The notes under the pieces are model-generated. The model worked only from the letters and a program-made list of their open reading frames with translations, was not told where the DNA came from and made no database searches. A DNA stretch of 7,505 bases from Clostridia bacterium (GTDB lineage: Bacteria; Bacillota; Clostridia; Christensenellales; Aristaeellaceae), in contig JAFZRB010000360.1 of assembly GCA_017620115.1 (NCBI GenBank), forward strand, positions 1 to 7,505, read 5' to 3'. This document shows positions 1 through 6,761 of the stretch, in pieces. A program made the position numbers and the translations under genes. Every line of letters begins with the position of its first letter. Position 1 is the first letter of the stretch.

Positions 1-383
1 CTGTCCCAGCGGCGGTTCTGGTGAACGGAGAACACCTTGCCGGTTTCGTCCCGGACGGCGATGATCTCTTCCAGCTCGGCGGCGTTCAGGGTAACGGGCT
101 TTTCACAGACCACATTTTTTCCCGCCCGCAGCGCCGCGATGGCGATGCTCTTATGGAAATTGTTGGGCACGGCGATGGTAACCAGGTCGATTGTCTCGTC
201 GGCCAGCAGGCTATCCAGAGAATCATAGGTATGCAGGCCTTTGGCCCTGGCGGCTTCCATGGCCTCAGGGCGAATGTCGTATACGCCATATACCTCGATT
301 TCGGGCACCTTCGCCCGCACGCTTTCGGCATGCCAGCCGCCCATTCCGCCAAATCCTACGATTGCCTGACGCAGTTTAGCCAT
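1..383 (-). CDS. Gfo/Idh/MocA family oxidoreductase, N-terminal part (cut by window edge)
   Basis: NAD(P)-dependent sugar or polyol dehydrogenase; only the first 127 residues are in the window, and the frame stays open to base 1. Seen: a Rossmann nucleotide-binding loop GFGGMGGWH at residues 10-18 (GxGxxG), an acidic residue D36 after the second strand (VYGVYD), which in this fold usually favours NAD over NADP, the family signature CEKP at 93-96, and VHQNRRWD at 120-127, typical of the strand leading into the substrate domain. The ATG at 383 is preceded by AGGAG (394-398) at 10 bases. The full family length is about 330-400 residues, so most of the substrate-binding domain is missing. It lies downstream of the GH35 gene on the same strand but is separated by 180 bases with its own promoter. 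It could be the second redox partner of the 3864-2716 dehydrogenase (for example reducing a keto sugar back). Substrate unknown. Confidence 0.93.
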   Translation of the reverse strand, partial: MAKLRQAIVGFGGMGGWHAESVRAKVPEIEVYGVYDIRPEAMEAARAKGLHTYDSLDSLLADETIDLVTIAVPNNFHKSIAIAALRAGKNVVCEKPVTLNAAELEEIIAVRDETGKVFSVHQNRRWD

Positions 384-428
384 ATACGGTTCACTCCTGT
401 TCATTAATTGATACTGCACGCGGGGAAT

Positions 429-446
429 AGCGGGTGAATGACCGCT
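429..446. promoter_or_regulatory. Small inverted repeat just downstream of the predicted start of transcription
   Basis: AGCGG (429-433) and CCGCT (442-446) form perfect 5-base arms around an 8-base centre. The repeat covers roughly +4 to +21 of the predicted leftward transcript, a common place for a repressor site. Arms this short can arise by chance in GC-rich DNA. Confidence 0.2.
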
Positions 447-456
447 GTCCATAACA

Positions 457-465
457 AGTATATCA
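457..465 (-). promoter_or_regulatory. Extended -10 promoter for the left oxidoreductase gene
   Basis: On the minus strand the sequence reads TGATATACT, an extended -10 (TG-n-TATACT) with five of six matches to TATAAT. The -35 position at 17-base spacing (TTCCGG) is poor, as is usual for extended -10 promoters. Transcription would start near 450, giving a leader of about 67 bases before the ATG at 383. The gene may therefore be expressed apart from the upstream GH35 gene. Sequence inference only. Confidence 0.5.
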
Positions 466-563
466 TGGAATGGAAGATTCCGGAAGAGGAATATTGCCGC
501 AAATCCGATATTATTCGCCGGCGGAGAGGCATAACGGATCCTCGGCGCGGGGGGATGCGTTCT

Positions 564-2672
564 TCACAGCGAAACGCTCCGCACTTCCATCGGACGGAGC
601 GTCATCTCCTCCAGCTCCAGCTCGCCGCCTTCAAATACGTGAAGCCGCGTGCGCTGCGCGCCGCTGTACGGATTCAGCGCAAACAGCATACGGCGGCCGT
701 TATCGTCCGTCCAGAGCGCGGTAAAGACATTCCTGTTCGAACTGGAAACGCACGGCTTCGCGCCAAGTTTTTCCAGAAAACGCTCCATCATTTGCGCCTG
801 CGGGAAACCGGACATTTCCCACAAGCCGCCGAACCAGATCAGCGTGCCCTTTCCCACCCGCAGTTCGAAGCCGAGCACGCGCTTTGCGCGCGCGTCGAAA
901 GCGATGGCGCGCGCGTTATCCGGCAGGCGATTGCAAACCGTAGCCCGGTTTATGCCGAACACGCGTCCCACGTCTTCCACTTCGATGGCCGGCCCTACGG
1001 GCTGATCGTGCGTGAACGCCGCGCGGCCCAGCGCATCGCCCCAGCGGCTGAGCGGCCGGAAGTCCGGGTCTGTTTCCGGAAAAGCCGGAAGCAGCATCAG
1101 CCTGCCGCCGCGCTTCACGAAATCCAGCGCCGCGTCCTGCGCCCCGGCGGACATGGCGGAAGGGCAGGGGAGAATCAGCGGGCGATCGACGCTGAGCGCC
1201 CCGTCCATGGAAACCATTTCCGGAGAGAAACGGGAACACATCAGCGTATACAGCGCGCCTTTTTCCAGAAAGCGCGCGATTGCGGCGCCGCCGTAAGGCA
1301 GGTCGAAGTCGTAATCGCGGGAGCGCAGCGCGTTCCACTCGAAGCCCACCTGCACCGACGCAACGCGCCTGGCCCTCTGCAGCCAGCCGTTTTCAGCCAT
1401 GAATCCGCCGAATTGTTTGGCGACGGCGTAGGTATCGTTCAGGCTGCCGTCGGCGCGAACCAACGCGTTGTAGTCGTACACGTCGCAGGTGGTTCCCGTG
1501 TCCGGCGCGTTGGGGCCGCCGGTATACACGTAGTAATTGAGACCTTTTATACCCAGCGCCAGGTTGCTCATATAGCAGCACAGCAGGTCTTCCGGAAGGA
1601 TCGGCGGCGTGTCGGAAGGCGAGCCGCCGGGCAGCTCCAGAACGGCAGGGGGCATCCCGAGGGCGCGTAGCATATCGCAGCTCATCATGACCCGCAGGCA
1701 GTACTGCGGCGTGGGATTGTTCTGCTCCCAGGACTGGTTCAGCGTGTAGTAGTGATCGCTGCTCAGCAGGAATCCGCCGCCCATGGCTTTCACGGTTTCC
1801 GGGAAGAGCGCGTTCATACCCGGATTGGCCGAGTTGTGGCAGATGAGGCCGCCCAGACCGTCTTCCCGCAGCCAATCGGCCAGAAGACGCGCGTATTCGG
1901 CGATGGCATCGAGATAAAAATCCGAGTAATCCTTCACGCTGCGGCACGAAGCGGCGTTCTTCCTGTCCGCAGCGGGAATGGGCAGCACCTCCCCAAAGGA
2001 CTGATACCGGGTATCATACGCCTCGTTCAGCGCTTCGACGGAACCGTACTTTGCCTGCAGCCAGCGCGGATAGCGGCCATCCGGCTCGCCGAAGCCCATG
2101 GTCTCCCTGTTGTAGTCCAGCGAGCCGAACCAGACGTGAACGCCCGTCAGCTCGTTGTCGACCTGCAGCATATGCACAGGCCCGCCGTTTTCAGCCATGA
2201 AAGGCCGCGCCTGTTCGGCGAAGGCGCGGTAATAGGCGCGCGCCTTTTTGAGGAAAACAGGATGCAGATAGGAAACGGCGAAGCTGTTGAAGACGTTTCC
2301 CGCGGCGTCCCGCGCCATGATCTCGGGATAGCGCCGCAGCAGCCAGCCAGGGAGACCTGCGTTGTCCAGTTCGGAATACTGATAGGGACCGGGCCGGAGG
2401 ATCACCTTCAGGCCCATCTCCTGAGCCAGCGAAAGAAAACCGGCCAGATCCCTGTAATCCGTATCGCCGAAGCGGATATCGCCCTCCTCCGGCTCGTGGA
2501 TCAGCCAGGGCACATAGGTGGCCAGGCAGTTGCCTCCGGCCTCCTTGAAAAGCCGCATCCTGCGCCGCCAGTCCGCTTTCGGCACGCGGAAGTAATGGAA
2601 TTCGCCGGATACGAGATACTGATCCTTTCCGTCAATGCGAAAACCCGTGCTGTCGAAGGAAAAGGCGTTCAT
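564..2672 (-). CDS. GH35-type beta-galactosidase-like glycoside hydrolase, cytoplasmic
   Basis: Predicted retaining exo-glycosidase of 702 residues removing a terminal beta-linked sugar, probably galactose, from an imported oligosaccharide or glycoside. Seen: a GH35 N-terminal signature (SGEFHYFRVP at 22-31, KEAGGNCLATYVPW at 43-56, LRPGPYQYSELDNAGLPGW at 92-110). The acid/base candidate is E174 in LQVDNELTG, the equivalent of the usual Q-x-E-N-E-Y motif. The nucleophile candidate is E346 in VLELPGG. Residues about 495-540 (LILPCPSAM, then FVKRGGRLMLLP) resemble the GATase-like middle domain of GH42 enzymes. A small beta domain ends the protein. No signal peptide or membrane segment is visible, so it acts inside the cell. 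The ATG at 2672 has GGAAG (2682-2686) at 9 bases. It follows the dehydrogenase by 43 bases, so the two are probably co-transcribed. Family assignment is strong; the galactose specificity is not shown by sequence. Confidence 0.93.
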   Translation of the reverse strand: MNAFSFDSTGFRIDGKDQYLVSGEFHYFRVPKADWRRRMRLFKEAGGNCLATYVPWLIHEPEEGDIRFGDTDYRDLAGFLSLAQEMGLKVILRPGPYQYSELDNAGLPGWLLRRYPEIMARDAAGNVFNSFAVSYLHPVFLKKARAYYRAFAEQARPFMAENGGPVHMLQVDNELTGVHVWFGSLDYNRETMGFGEPDGRYPRWLQAKYGSVEALNEAYDTRYQSFGEVLPIPAADRKNAASCRSVKDYSDFYLDAIAEYARLLADWLREDGLGGLICHNSANPGMNALFPETVKAMGGGFLLSSDHYYTLNQSWEQNNPTPQYCLRVMMSCDMLRALGMPPAVLELPGGSPSDTPPILPEDLLCCYMSNLALGIKGLNYYVYTGGPNAPDTGTTCDVYDYNALVRADGSLNDTYAVAKQFGGFMAENGWLQRARRVASVQVGFEWNALRSRDYDFDLPYGGAAIARFLEKGALYTLMCSRFSPEMVSMDGALSVDRPLILPCPSAMSAGAQDAALDFVKRGGRLMLLPAFPETDPDFRPLSRWGDALGRAAFTHDQPVGPAIEVEDVGRVFGINRATVCNRLPDNARAIAFDARAKRVLGFELRVGKGTLIWFGGLWEMSGFPQAQMMERFLEKLGAKPCVSSSNRNVFTALWTDDNGRRMLFALNPYSGAQRTRLHVFEGGELELEEMTLRPMEVRSVSL

Positions 2673-2715
2673 CCGCTCTGACTTCCTTTCCTGTGTTTTT
2701 TCGCGCGGTCGGGGA

Positions 2716-3864
2716 TCATATTTCCACCCAGGCCGCGTCTTTCCCGCTGCTTTCGACGCAGGCGTGAATGAAACGCACGCCGTTCAGGCCGTCCTCAAGG
2801 GTGGGGAAATCGCAGTCGCCCTCCGCGAACGCCTCGCCGTTGACCTTCTTCAGCAGCGCGCCGATCCATGCCCGGTAGATATTCGCGAAGGCCTCGTACA
2901 CGCCCTCCGGATGGCCCGATGGCAGAAGGTTGAAGGCCCTGGCTTCCTCGCTGATGTAACCCATGCCCCGATTGTATATCTGGGTGGGCTGACCTTTCAG
3001 CGTCACGTACAGCACGTTGGGATTCTCCTGCACCCATTCGATGGCGCCTTTCGTGCCGAAAACGCGCACCGCCAGGCCGTTCATGTGTCCCACGCACACC
3101 TGAGAGCAGCAGAACACGCCGTGAGCGCCATTGTCGAACTCAACCAGGATATTGGCGTTCAAATCGAGCGGCTGGCCGAAATAGTCCAGCTTCGCGGCCA
3201 CGCGCCTGAGACGCAGGCCCGTCATATAGGCCACCGTGTGCTCGATGTGGGAACCGATGTCGCCCACGCAGTTTGAAACGCCCGCCACGGCCGGATCCTT
3301 GCGCCAGGAGGAGAGCTTGACCATGGTGTCTTCGCCGGCCACAACGTCGTCCACAAGGTACTCCTGCAGATATTCGGCGTTGACATTGATCACCTCGCCG
3401 ATGACGCCCCTGCGGATCAGCGCGCGCGCCTCCTTGACCATGCCGCAGCCGGAATAGGAATAATTCACGCAGAACAGGGCGTCTTTCTCCGCGGCCAGGC
3501 GCCGCAGCTCCAGCGCCTGCTCCGTATCAAAGCAAAGGGGCTTTTCGCACAGCACGTTGATACCGGCCAGCAAAAAGGCCCTCGCGATCTCATAATGCGT
3601 GCTGTTGGGCGTGGAGATCACCACGAAATCAATGCCGTCCGAACGGGCGGATTCGGTTTTCGCCATGATTTCGTAATTGTCGTAGATCCTGTCCTCATCG
3701 AGATGAAAGAACGCGCCGCAGCGGCGGTTCTTCTCCGCGTTTCCGCTGAAACACCCGGCCGTCAACGCCGCCCGGCCGTCAAAAGAGGCGCCGATCCTGT
3801 GCACTGCCCCGATGAAGGCGTCCAGTGAACCGCCGACCTGTCCGTAACGTAATGTTTCTCTCAT
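2716..3864 (-). CDS. Gfo/Idh/MocA family oxidoreductase, full length
   Basis: NAD(P)-dependent dehydrogenase of 382 residues acting on a sugar, glycoside or polyol. Seen: an N-terminal Rossmann fold with a variant loop, YGQVGGSLDAF at 7-17, in place of the canonical GxGxxG. The family signature LCEKPL is at 105-110. The substrate domain carries SSWRKDP at 185-191 and GDIGSHIEHTVAY at 201-213, in which D202 and H206 sit where the family's catalytic Asp/His pair is expected. No acidic residue ends the second strand (TAGCFSGN), unlike the paralogue at the left edge, so cofactor preference may differ. The ATG at 3864 has GGGAGGG (3874-3880) at 9 bases. It is first gene of the leftward unit, ahead of the GH35 gene and divergent from the TIM-barrel gene. 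By analogy with YcjS it may oxidise a hydroxyl of a glycoside to a keto group; that is inference. Confidence 0.95.
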   Translation of the reverse strand: MRETLRYGQVGGSLDAFIGAVHRIGASFDGRAALTAGCFSGNAEKNRRCGAFFHLDEDRIYDNYEIMAKTESARSDGIDFVVISTPNSTHYEIARAFLLAGINVLCEKPLCFDTEQALELRRLAAEKDALFCVNYSYSGCGMVKEARALIRRGVIGEVINVNAEYLQEYLVDDVVAGEDTMVKLSSWRKDPAVAGVSNCVGDIGSHIEHTVAYMTGLRLRRVAAKLDYFGQPLDLNANILVEFDNGAHGVFCCSQVCVGHMNGLAVRVFGTKGAIEWVQENPNVLYVTLKGQPTQIYNRGMGYISEEARAFNLLPSGHPEGVYEAFANIYRAWIGALLKKVNGEAFAEGDCDFPTLEDGLNGVRFIHACVESSGKDAAWVEI

Positions 3865-3908
3865 GTCCGCTTACCCTCCCTTATCTGCGCTGCCGCGCTG
3901 TTTGGGCT

Positions 3909-4020
3909 GTCCGGCCCGTTTTCTATATCATAATACACAGCGCACCATTTGTAAAGGTTTTCATATAATCGCAATAAAGAACGGCCCGTTCCGGGCAATT
4001 CGGGCTTGAAGCGGCCGGAC
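3909..4020. repeat. Short repeats within the divergent promoter region
   Basis: GTCCGGCC (3909-3916) is the exact reverse complement of GGCCGGAC (4013-4020). CGGCCCGTT occurs twice in direct orientation (3912-3920 and 3982-3990). Between the two -35 boxes, GCCCG-TTC-CGGGC (3984-3996) is a compact palindrome. One copy lies at the leftward transcription start, one in the rightward promoter spacer and one between the promoters. They are candidate operators. The motifs are short and GC-rich, so chance is possible. Confidence 0.35.
3927..3955 (-). promoter_or_regulatory. Leftward sigma-A-type promoter
   Basis: On the minus strand TTTACA (3955-3950) is followed after 17 bases by TATGAT (3932-3927); each hexamer matches consensus at five of six positions. 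Transcription would start near 3920, about 56 bases before the ATG of the dehydrogenase at 3864. It would drive the dehydrogenase and GH35 genes. Confidence 0.75.
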
Positions 4021-4034
4021 GGACATGTTACAAT
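4006..4034 (+). promoter_or_regulatory. Rightward sigma-A-type promoter
   Basis: TTGAAG (4006-4011) and TACAAT (4029-4034) are separated by exactly 17 bases. Transcription would start near 4041, about 67 bases ahead of the TIM-barrel ATG at 4108. The -35 boxes of the two divergent promoters are about 50 bases apart, so one regulator bound between them could control both sets. Confidence 0.75.
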
Positions 4035-4107
4035 AATGCAGGAAAGAATCCTGAATGAGAAACTGCCGGACGCGGCTCCGCCCGGCGGGAGGGGGAGGGA
4101 AATAGAG

Positions 4108-5010
4108 ATGTTTGAAATCAGAATCGGAACGATTCTTCCGGCGGAGAATGCCGTTGAAATGATGCCCGCGCTCGCGCCGCTGCAATTTGAAGGCTACGAG
4201 CTGACGTGCGGCGCGTATTTCAGAACAGCCGACATAGGGGAGTACGCCGCGCGGGTCGCCGAAGCCGCAGAGGGCCTTCCCATTTCTTCGCTGGGCTGTT
4301 ATGGCAATACCCTTGCGGACGGCGGCGTCCGGAGCGACATAGAGCGCCTCATCGACAACGCCTGGCGTTTTGACTGCGGCATCGTGTCGGTTTTCGCGGG
4401 CGCGCTGCCAGGCGTATCCGTGCCGGACAGCATACCGGCGTTCAAAAAGACCTTTTCCGAGCTGTGCGCCCGTGCGGAGGATCACGGCGTTTCGCTGGCC
4501 ATCGAGGGATGCCCGATGGGAACGAACTGGCGCGCCGGCGGCGGCCAGAACATCGCGTTTTGTCCCGACGCCTGGGCAATGGTATTCGACGCGGTGCCGG
4601 ACGATTGCCTTGGCCTGGAGTGGGAGCCGTGCCACGCTCTCATGCAGCTGATGGATCCCGTCGCGCAGTTGAGAAAGTGGGCTCCGAAGGTAAAGCACGT
4701 CCACGGCAAGGACGGCACGGTGGCGTGGGATGTCATTCGGGCGCATGGCATCGCCTGCGGCCAGCCCTATGGCTGGAACAGAACGCCCGGCTTTGGCGAT
4801 ACGAATTGGAATGATATATGCACGATTCTGCTCATGAACGGATATACCGGCTTCATCGACATTGAGGGCTACCACGATCCTGTTCATTACGATACGGGCG
4901 AATGGAGCGCTCAGCTGCGGGCCGTGAACTATCTGAAGGACTGCCGCGGCGGCCGGGAATACGTCGATTGCCCCGTCTATCGCGGCTATCAGCCGCCGAA
5001 AGGAAGATGA
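4108..5010 (+). CDS. Sugar isomerase/epimerase-like TIM-barrel protein (AP endonuclease 2 / xylose isomerase-like fold)
   Basis: Protein of 300 residues in the xylose-isomerase-like TIM-barrel superfamily; members isomerise, epimerise or cleave sugars and keto sugars using a divalent metal. Seen: AIEGCP at 131-136 (E133 a likely metal ligand), LEWEPCHAL at 170-178 where the family commonly has a D-P-x-H motif (E173 and H176), VKHVHGKD at 195-202 (H197/H199), and FIDIEG at 249-254 (E253). These give the usual four-ligand pattern spread around the barrel. The ATG at 4108 follows a strong GGGGGAGGG (4091-4099) at 8 bases. Starting upstream at TTG 4006 would overlap the -35 box, so I reject it. 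It is first gene of the rightward unit and overlaps the next by ATGA. Next to Gfo/Idh/MocA genes it could be a keto-glycoside epimerase like YcjR or a lyase subunit like DgpC; the exact reaction is unknown. Confidence 0.9.
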   Translation: MFEIRIGTILPAENAVEMMPALAPLQFEGYELTCGAYFRTADIGEYAARVAEAAEGLPISSLGCYGNTLADGGVRSDIERLIDNAWRFDCGIVSVFAGALPGVSVPDSIPAFKKTFSELCARAEDHGVSLAIEGCPMGTNWRAGGGQNIAFCPDAWAMVFDAVPDDCLGLEWEPCHALMQLMDPVAQLRKWAPKVKHVHGKDGTVAWDVIRAHGIACGQPYGWNRTPGFGDTNWNDICTILLMNGYTGFIDIEGYHDPVHYDTGEWSAQLRAVNYLKDCRGGREYVDCPVYRGYQPPKGR

Positions 5011-6251
5011 GCTTCGTGAGCAGGGATATCGATGTCGTTCGGGAATTGGCCAGAAGATACATGGAGATCGCCCTGTCGGATAAGCATGTGCGTATGCGCA
5101 GGCGATTCAGGGACAGCAACGATCTGAAAATCGTGCGTCCTCCGCTCATCATGGAGGAAATTCCCTGGCATGAGATGAACATGGATGGCGAACTGGACTG
5201 CGTGTGCGAGGACGAGACATTGCGCAAGATGGAATACCAGCTGCGCGTTCAGCTTTTCAGGGAAAAGCACTTCAAATGCGACAACTACATCCAGCCCGTG
5301 TGGGTGATCGACAAAGCCAGCGCGAGCACGGGCATCGGCTTTGAGATCGCGGAAAAACGGCTGGCGGTGGATCGGGCCAACAACATCGTTTCCCACGAGT
5401 ATTCCGACGTGCTGGCGGATGAGAGCAGCCTTGAGAAATACCATGATCCCATCGTCACCGCGCATCCCGAAATCGACGCGCAGAACGTGGCCCGCGCCGA
5501 AGAGATACTGAACGGCATTATGCCGGTGGAACTGAGGGGTTCGCTCATTTATTACGCGCCCTGGGATCAGATCGCCATGCTGCGCGGCGTACAGCCCATC
5601 CTCATGGATATGTACGACAGGCCGGACTACCTGCACAGGATTATCGCCCTGTTCACGCGGGGCATGGCCTGCGAAATGGATCAGCGCAGCGCCCTGGGGC
5701 TCTACGATCCGCGCTGCATCAGCCTGCACTGCACGCCCGGCCAGGTCACGCCGCCCCGGGCGCCTGATCCGGGCCATTATACCTGCGGGGACATCTGGTT
5801 CCGCACCATGGCCCAGATGTTCTCGTCTGTGTCGCCGTCGGCGCACGACGAGTTCGATCTGCAGTATTCCATCCCTTTGGCCGGCCGCTGCGCCTATACC
5901 TATTACGGCTGCTGCGAGCCGCTGCACGACCGCATCGACAGGCTGAAGCAGTACCCGAACCTGCGCAAGATCGGCGTGAGTCCCTGGGCCAATGTTGAAA
6001 CAAGCGCGGAGATCATCGGCGGGGATTACGTGCTCTCCCGCAAGCCCAATCCTGCGAACGTGGCCCTGGAGACCGATCCTGAAGTGATACGCCATGAAAT
6101 CAGCGAAACGGCGCGGCTGTGTCTCAAGTACGGCTGCCCCTGCGACATCACCCTGAAGGACATCAGCACGGTGAGCTACAAGCCGCGGAACCTGATCGTC
6201 TGGGCGGAAACGGCGTCGGCTGTGCTGGACGAATTCTACGGAGAAGCGTAA
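5007..6251 (+). CDS. Uroporphyrinogen-decarboxylase-like TIM-barrel protein, function unknown
   Basis: 414 residues from the ATG at 5007. The overall pattern resembles the URO-D/methyltransferase superfamily (URO-D, MtaA/MtbA-type corrinoid methyltransferases, methionine synthase), in a branch I know from carbohydrate loci of Clostridia without an assigned reaction. Seen: RPPLIMEEIPWHEMN at 44-58 near the start, YYAPWDQIAMLRGV at 182-195, SLHCTPG at 239-245, SPSAHDEF at 276-283, YYGCCEPLHDRID at 299-311, KIGVSPWANVE at 321-331 and GGDYVLSRKPNP at 338-349. His and Cys in HC (241-242) and CC (302-303) could bind metal; this is inference. Heme synthesis is unlikely, as the context is sugar catabolism. 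The start overlaps the previous stop (ATGA), implying translational coupling. The GTG at 5016 is an alternative: GGAAG (5002-5006) sits 9 bases before it but directly abuts the ATG. Confidence 0.85.
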   Translation: MSFVSRDIDVVRELARRYMEIALSDKHVRMRRRFRDSNDLKIVRPPLIMEEIPWHEMNMDGELDCVCEDETLRKMEYQLRVQLFREKHFKCDNYIQPVWVIDKASASTGIGFEIAEKRLAVDRANNIVSHEYSDVLADESSLEKYHDPIVTAHPEIDAQNVARAEEILNGIMPVELRGSLIYYAPWDQIAMLRGVQPILMDMYDRPDYLHRIIALFTRGMACEMDQRSALGLYDPRCISLHCTPGQVTPPRAPDPGHYTCGDIWFRTMAQMFSSVSPSAHDEFDLQYSIPLAGRCAYTYYGCCEPLHDRIDRLKQYPNLRKIGVSPWANVETSAEIIGGDYVLSRKPNPANVALETDPEVIRHEISETARLCLKYGCPCDITLKDISTVSYKPRNLIVWAETASAVLDEFYGEA

Positions 6252-6259
6252 AAACAGAG

Positions 6260-6282
6260 TCCTGGATGAGGGCTGACCAGGA
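6260..6282 (+). other. Weak hairpin between the URO-D-like and thioesterase genes
   Basis: TCCTGG (6260-6265) pairs with CCAGGA (6277-6282) across an 11-base loop, just after the stop codon. No T-run follows, so it is not a standard terminator. It might attenuate or stabilise the message; chance is equally plausible. Confidence 0.2.
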
Positions 6283-6335
6283 AAACTGACAGGCGAATAC
6301 ATGAGTGAAAAAAACTGCTGCGGAGGCGATGCATT

Positions 6336-6734
6336 GTGTCGGCTTTTCAATCCATAGAAGAAGCGCGCGCTTATTTTGAGGGGGATCGCTTTGCCCGCGA
6401 GAGCGGCATCACGCTCGATGAGCTTGCTTGCGAACAATCCGTGTGCTCCATGCCTCTGACTGACCGCCACCGCAACGCGGAAGGCGGCGTCATGGGCGGA
6501 GCCATCTTCACTTTGATCGATTTTGCGTTCGCCGTTGCGGCGAATAATACGCACCGGCCAACCGTCGCGCAGCAGGTCAGCGTGAATTTCCTGAGCGGAA
6601 GCAGGGGAAGCCGTCTTATCGCCACGGCGTCATGCAAAAAGAACGGGAAAACGAGCTGCGTTTATAATGTCGACGTCGTGGACGATCTGGGCCGCGATAT
6701 CGCGCAGGCGGTCGTGACGGGATTCAAGCTGTAG
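6336..6734 (+). CDS. PaaI-type hotdog-fold thioesterase
   Basis: Predicted acyl-CoA thioesterase of 132 residues, a typical length for the PaaI/YbgC-like single-hotdog family. Seen: DRHRNAEGGVMGGAIFTLID at 43-62, the helix-capping segment of the fold, with N47 and D62 at the catalytic positions, followed by FAFAVAANN. Later strands run through AQQVSVNFL at 78-86 and CVYNVDVVDD at 108-117. Where many PaaI proteins have HGG, this one has M53-G-G, a variant I associate with clostridial members. The start is GTG at 6336, set by CGGAGG (6321-6326) at 9 bases; no in-frame ATG fits. It lies 84 bases after the URO-D-like gene on the same strand with no clear promoter between, so it may be read through, though its role in sugar use is not obvious. 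The acyl substrate is unknown. Confidence 0.9.
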   Translation: MSAFQSIEEARAYFEGDRFARESGITLDELACEQSVCSMPLTDRHRNAEGGVMGGAIFTLIDFAFAVAANNTHRPTVAQQVSVNFLSGSRGSRLIATASCKKNGKTSCVYNVDVVDDLGRDIAQAVVTGFKL

Positions 6735-6761
6735 CCCCGCGGCGGAATGATACGGCGCATT

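Larger units (their letters stand above)
384..563. other. 180-base intergenic gap
   Basis: This gap lies between the end of the GH35 gene and the start of the left oxidoreductase. It holds the extended -10 promoter, the small inverted repeat, a TTCCGGAA palindrome (478-485) at the -35 position, and several GGAA repeats between 467 and 491 that could bind an activator. I see no convincing rho-independent terminator after the GH35 stop: the best pairing, ATCCG with CGGAT, has a long loop and only three Ts. No RNA gene is recognised. Confidence 0.6.

Noticed and set aside
438..1670. 410-residue open frame on the plus strand
   Set aside because: It is antisense to the GH35 gene, rich in Arg/Ala/His with no recognisable domain, and has no ribosome binding site; it is a shadow of GC-rich codons.
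1752..2681. 309-residue open frame on the plus strand
   Set aside because: Antisense to the 5' half of the GH35 gene with no family motif; codon-composition artefact.
4006..4107. Upstream extension of the TIM-barrel protein from TTG 4006
   Set aside because: The TTG is part of a -35 box, and the ATG at 4108 has a strong ribosome binding site and starts the conserved-looking sequence.
3961..4887. 308-residue open frame on the minus strand
   Set aside because: Antisense to the TIM-barrel gene, and its C-terminal part would cover the divergent promoters; no domain is seen.
6301..6357. 18-residue open frame (MSEKNCCGGD...) overlapping the thioesterase start
   Set aside because: No clear ribosome binding site precedes it, it is very short, and its frame conflicts with the better supported GTG 6336; a leader peptide cannot be excluded but is not supported.
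4989..6554. 521-residue open frame on the minus strand
   Set aside because: It runs antisense through the whole URO-D-like gene and part of the thioesterase gene. The plus-strand proteins have clear family motifs; this one has none.
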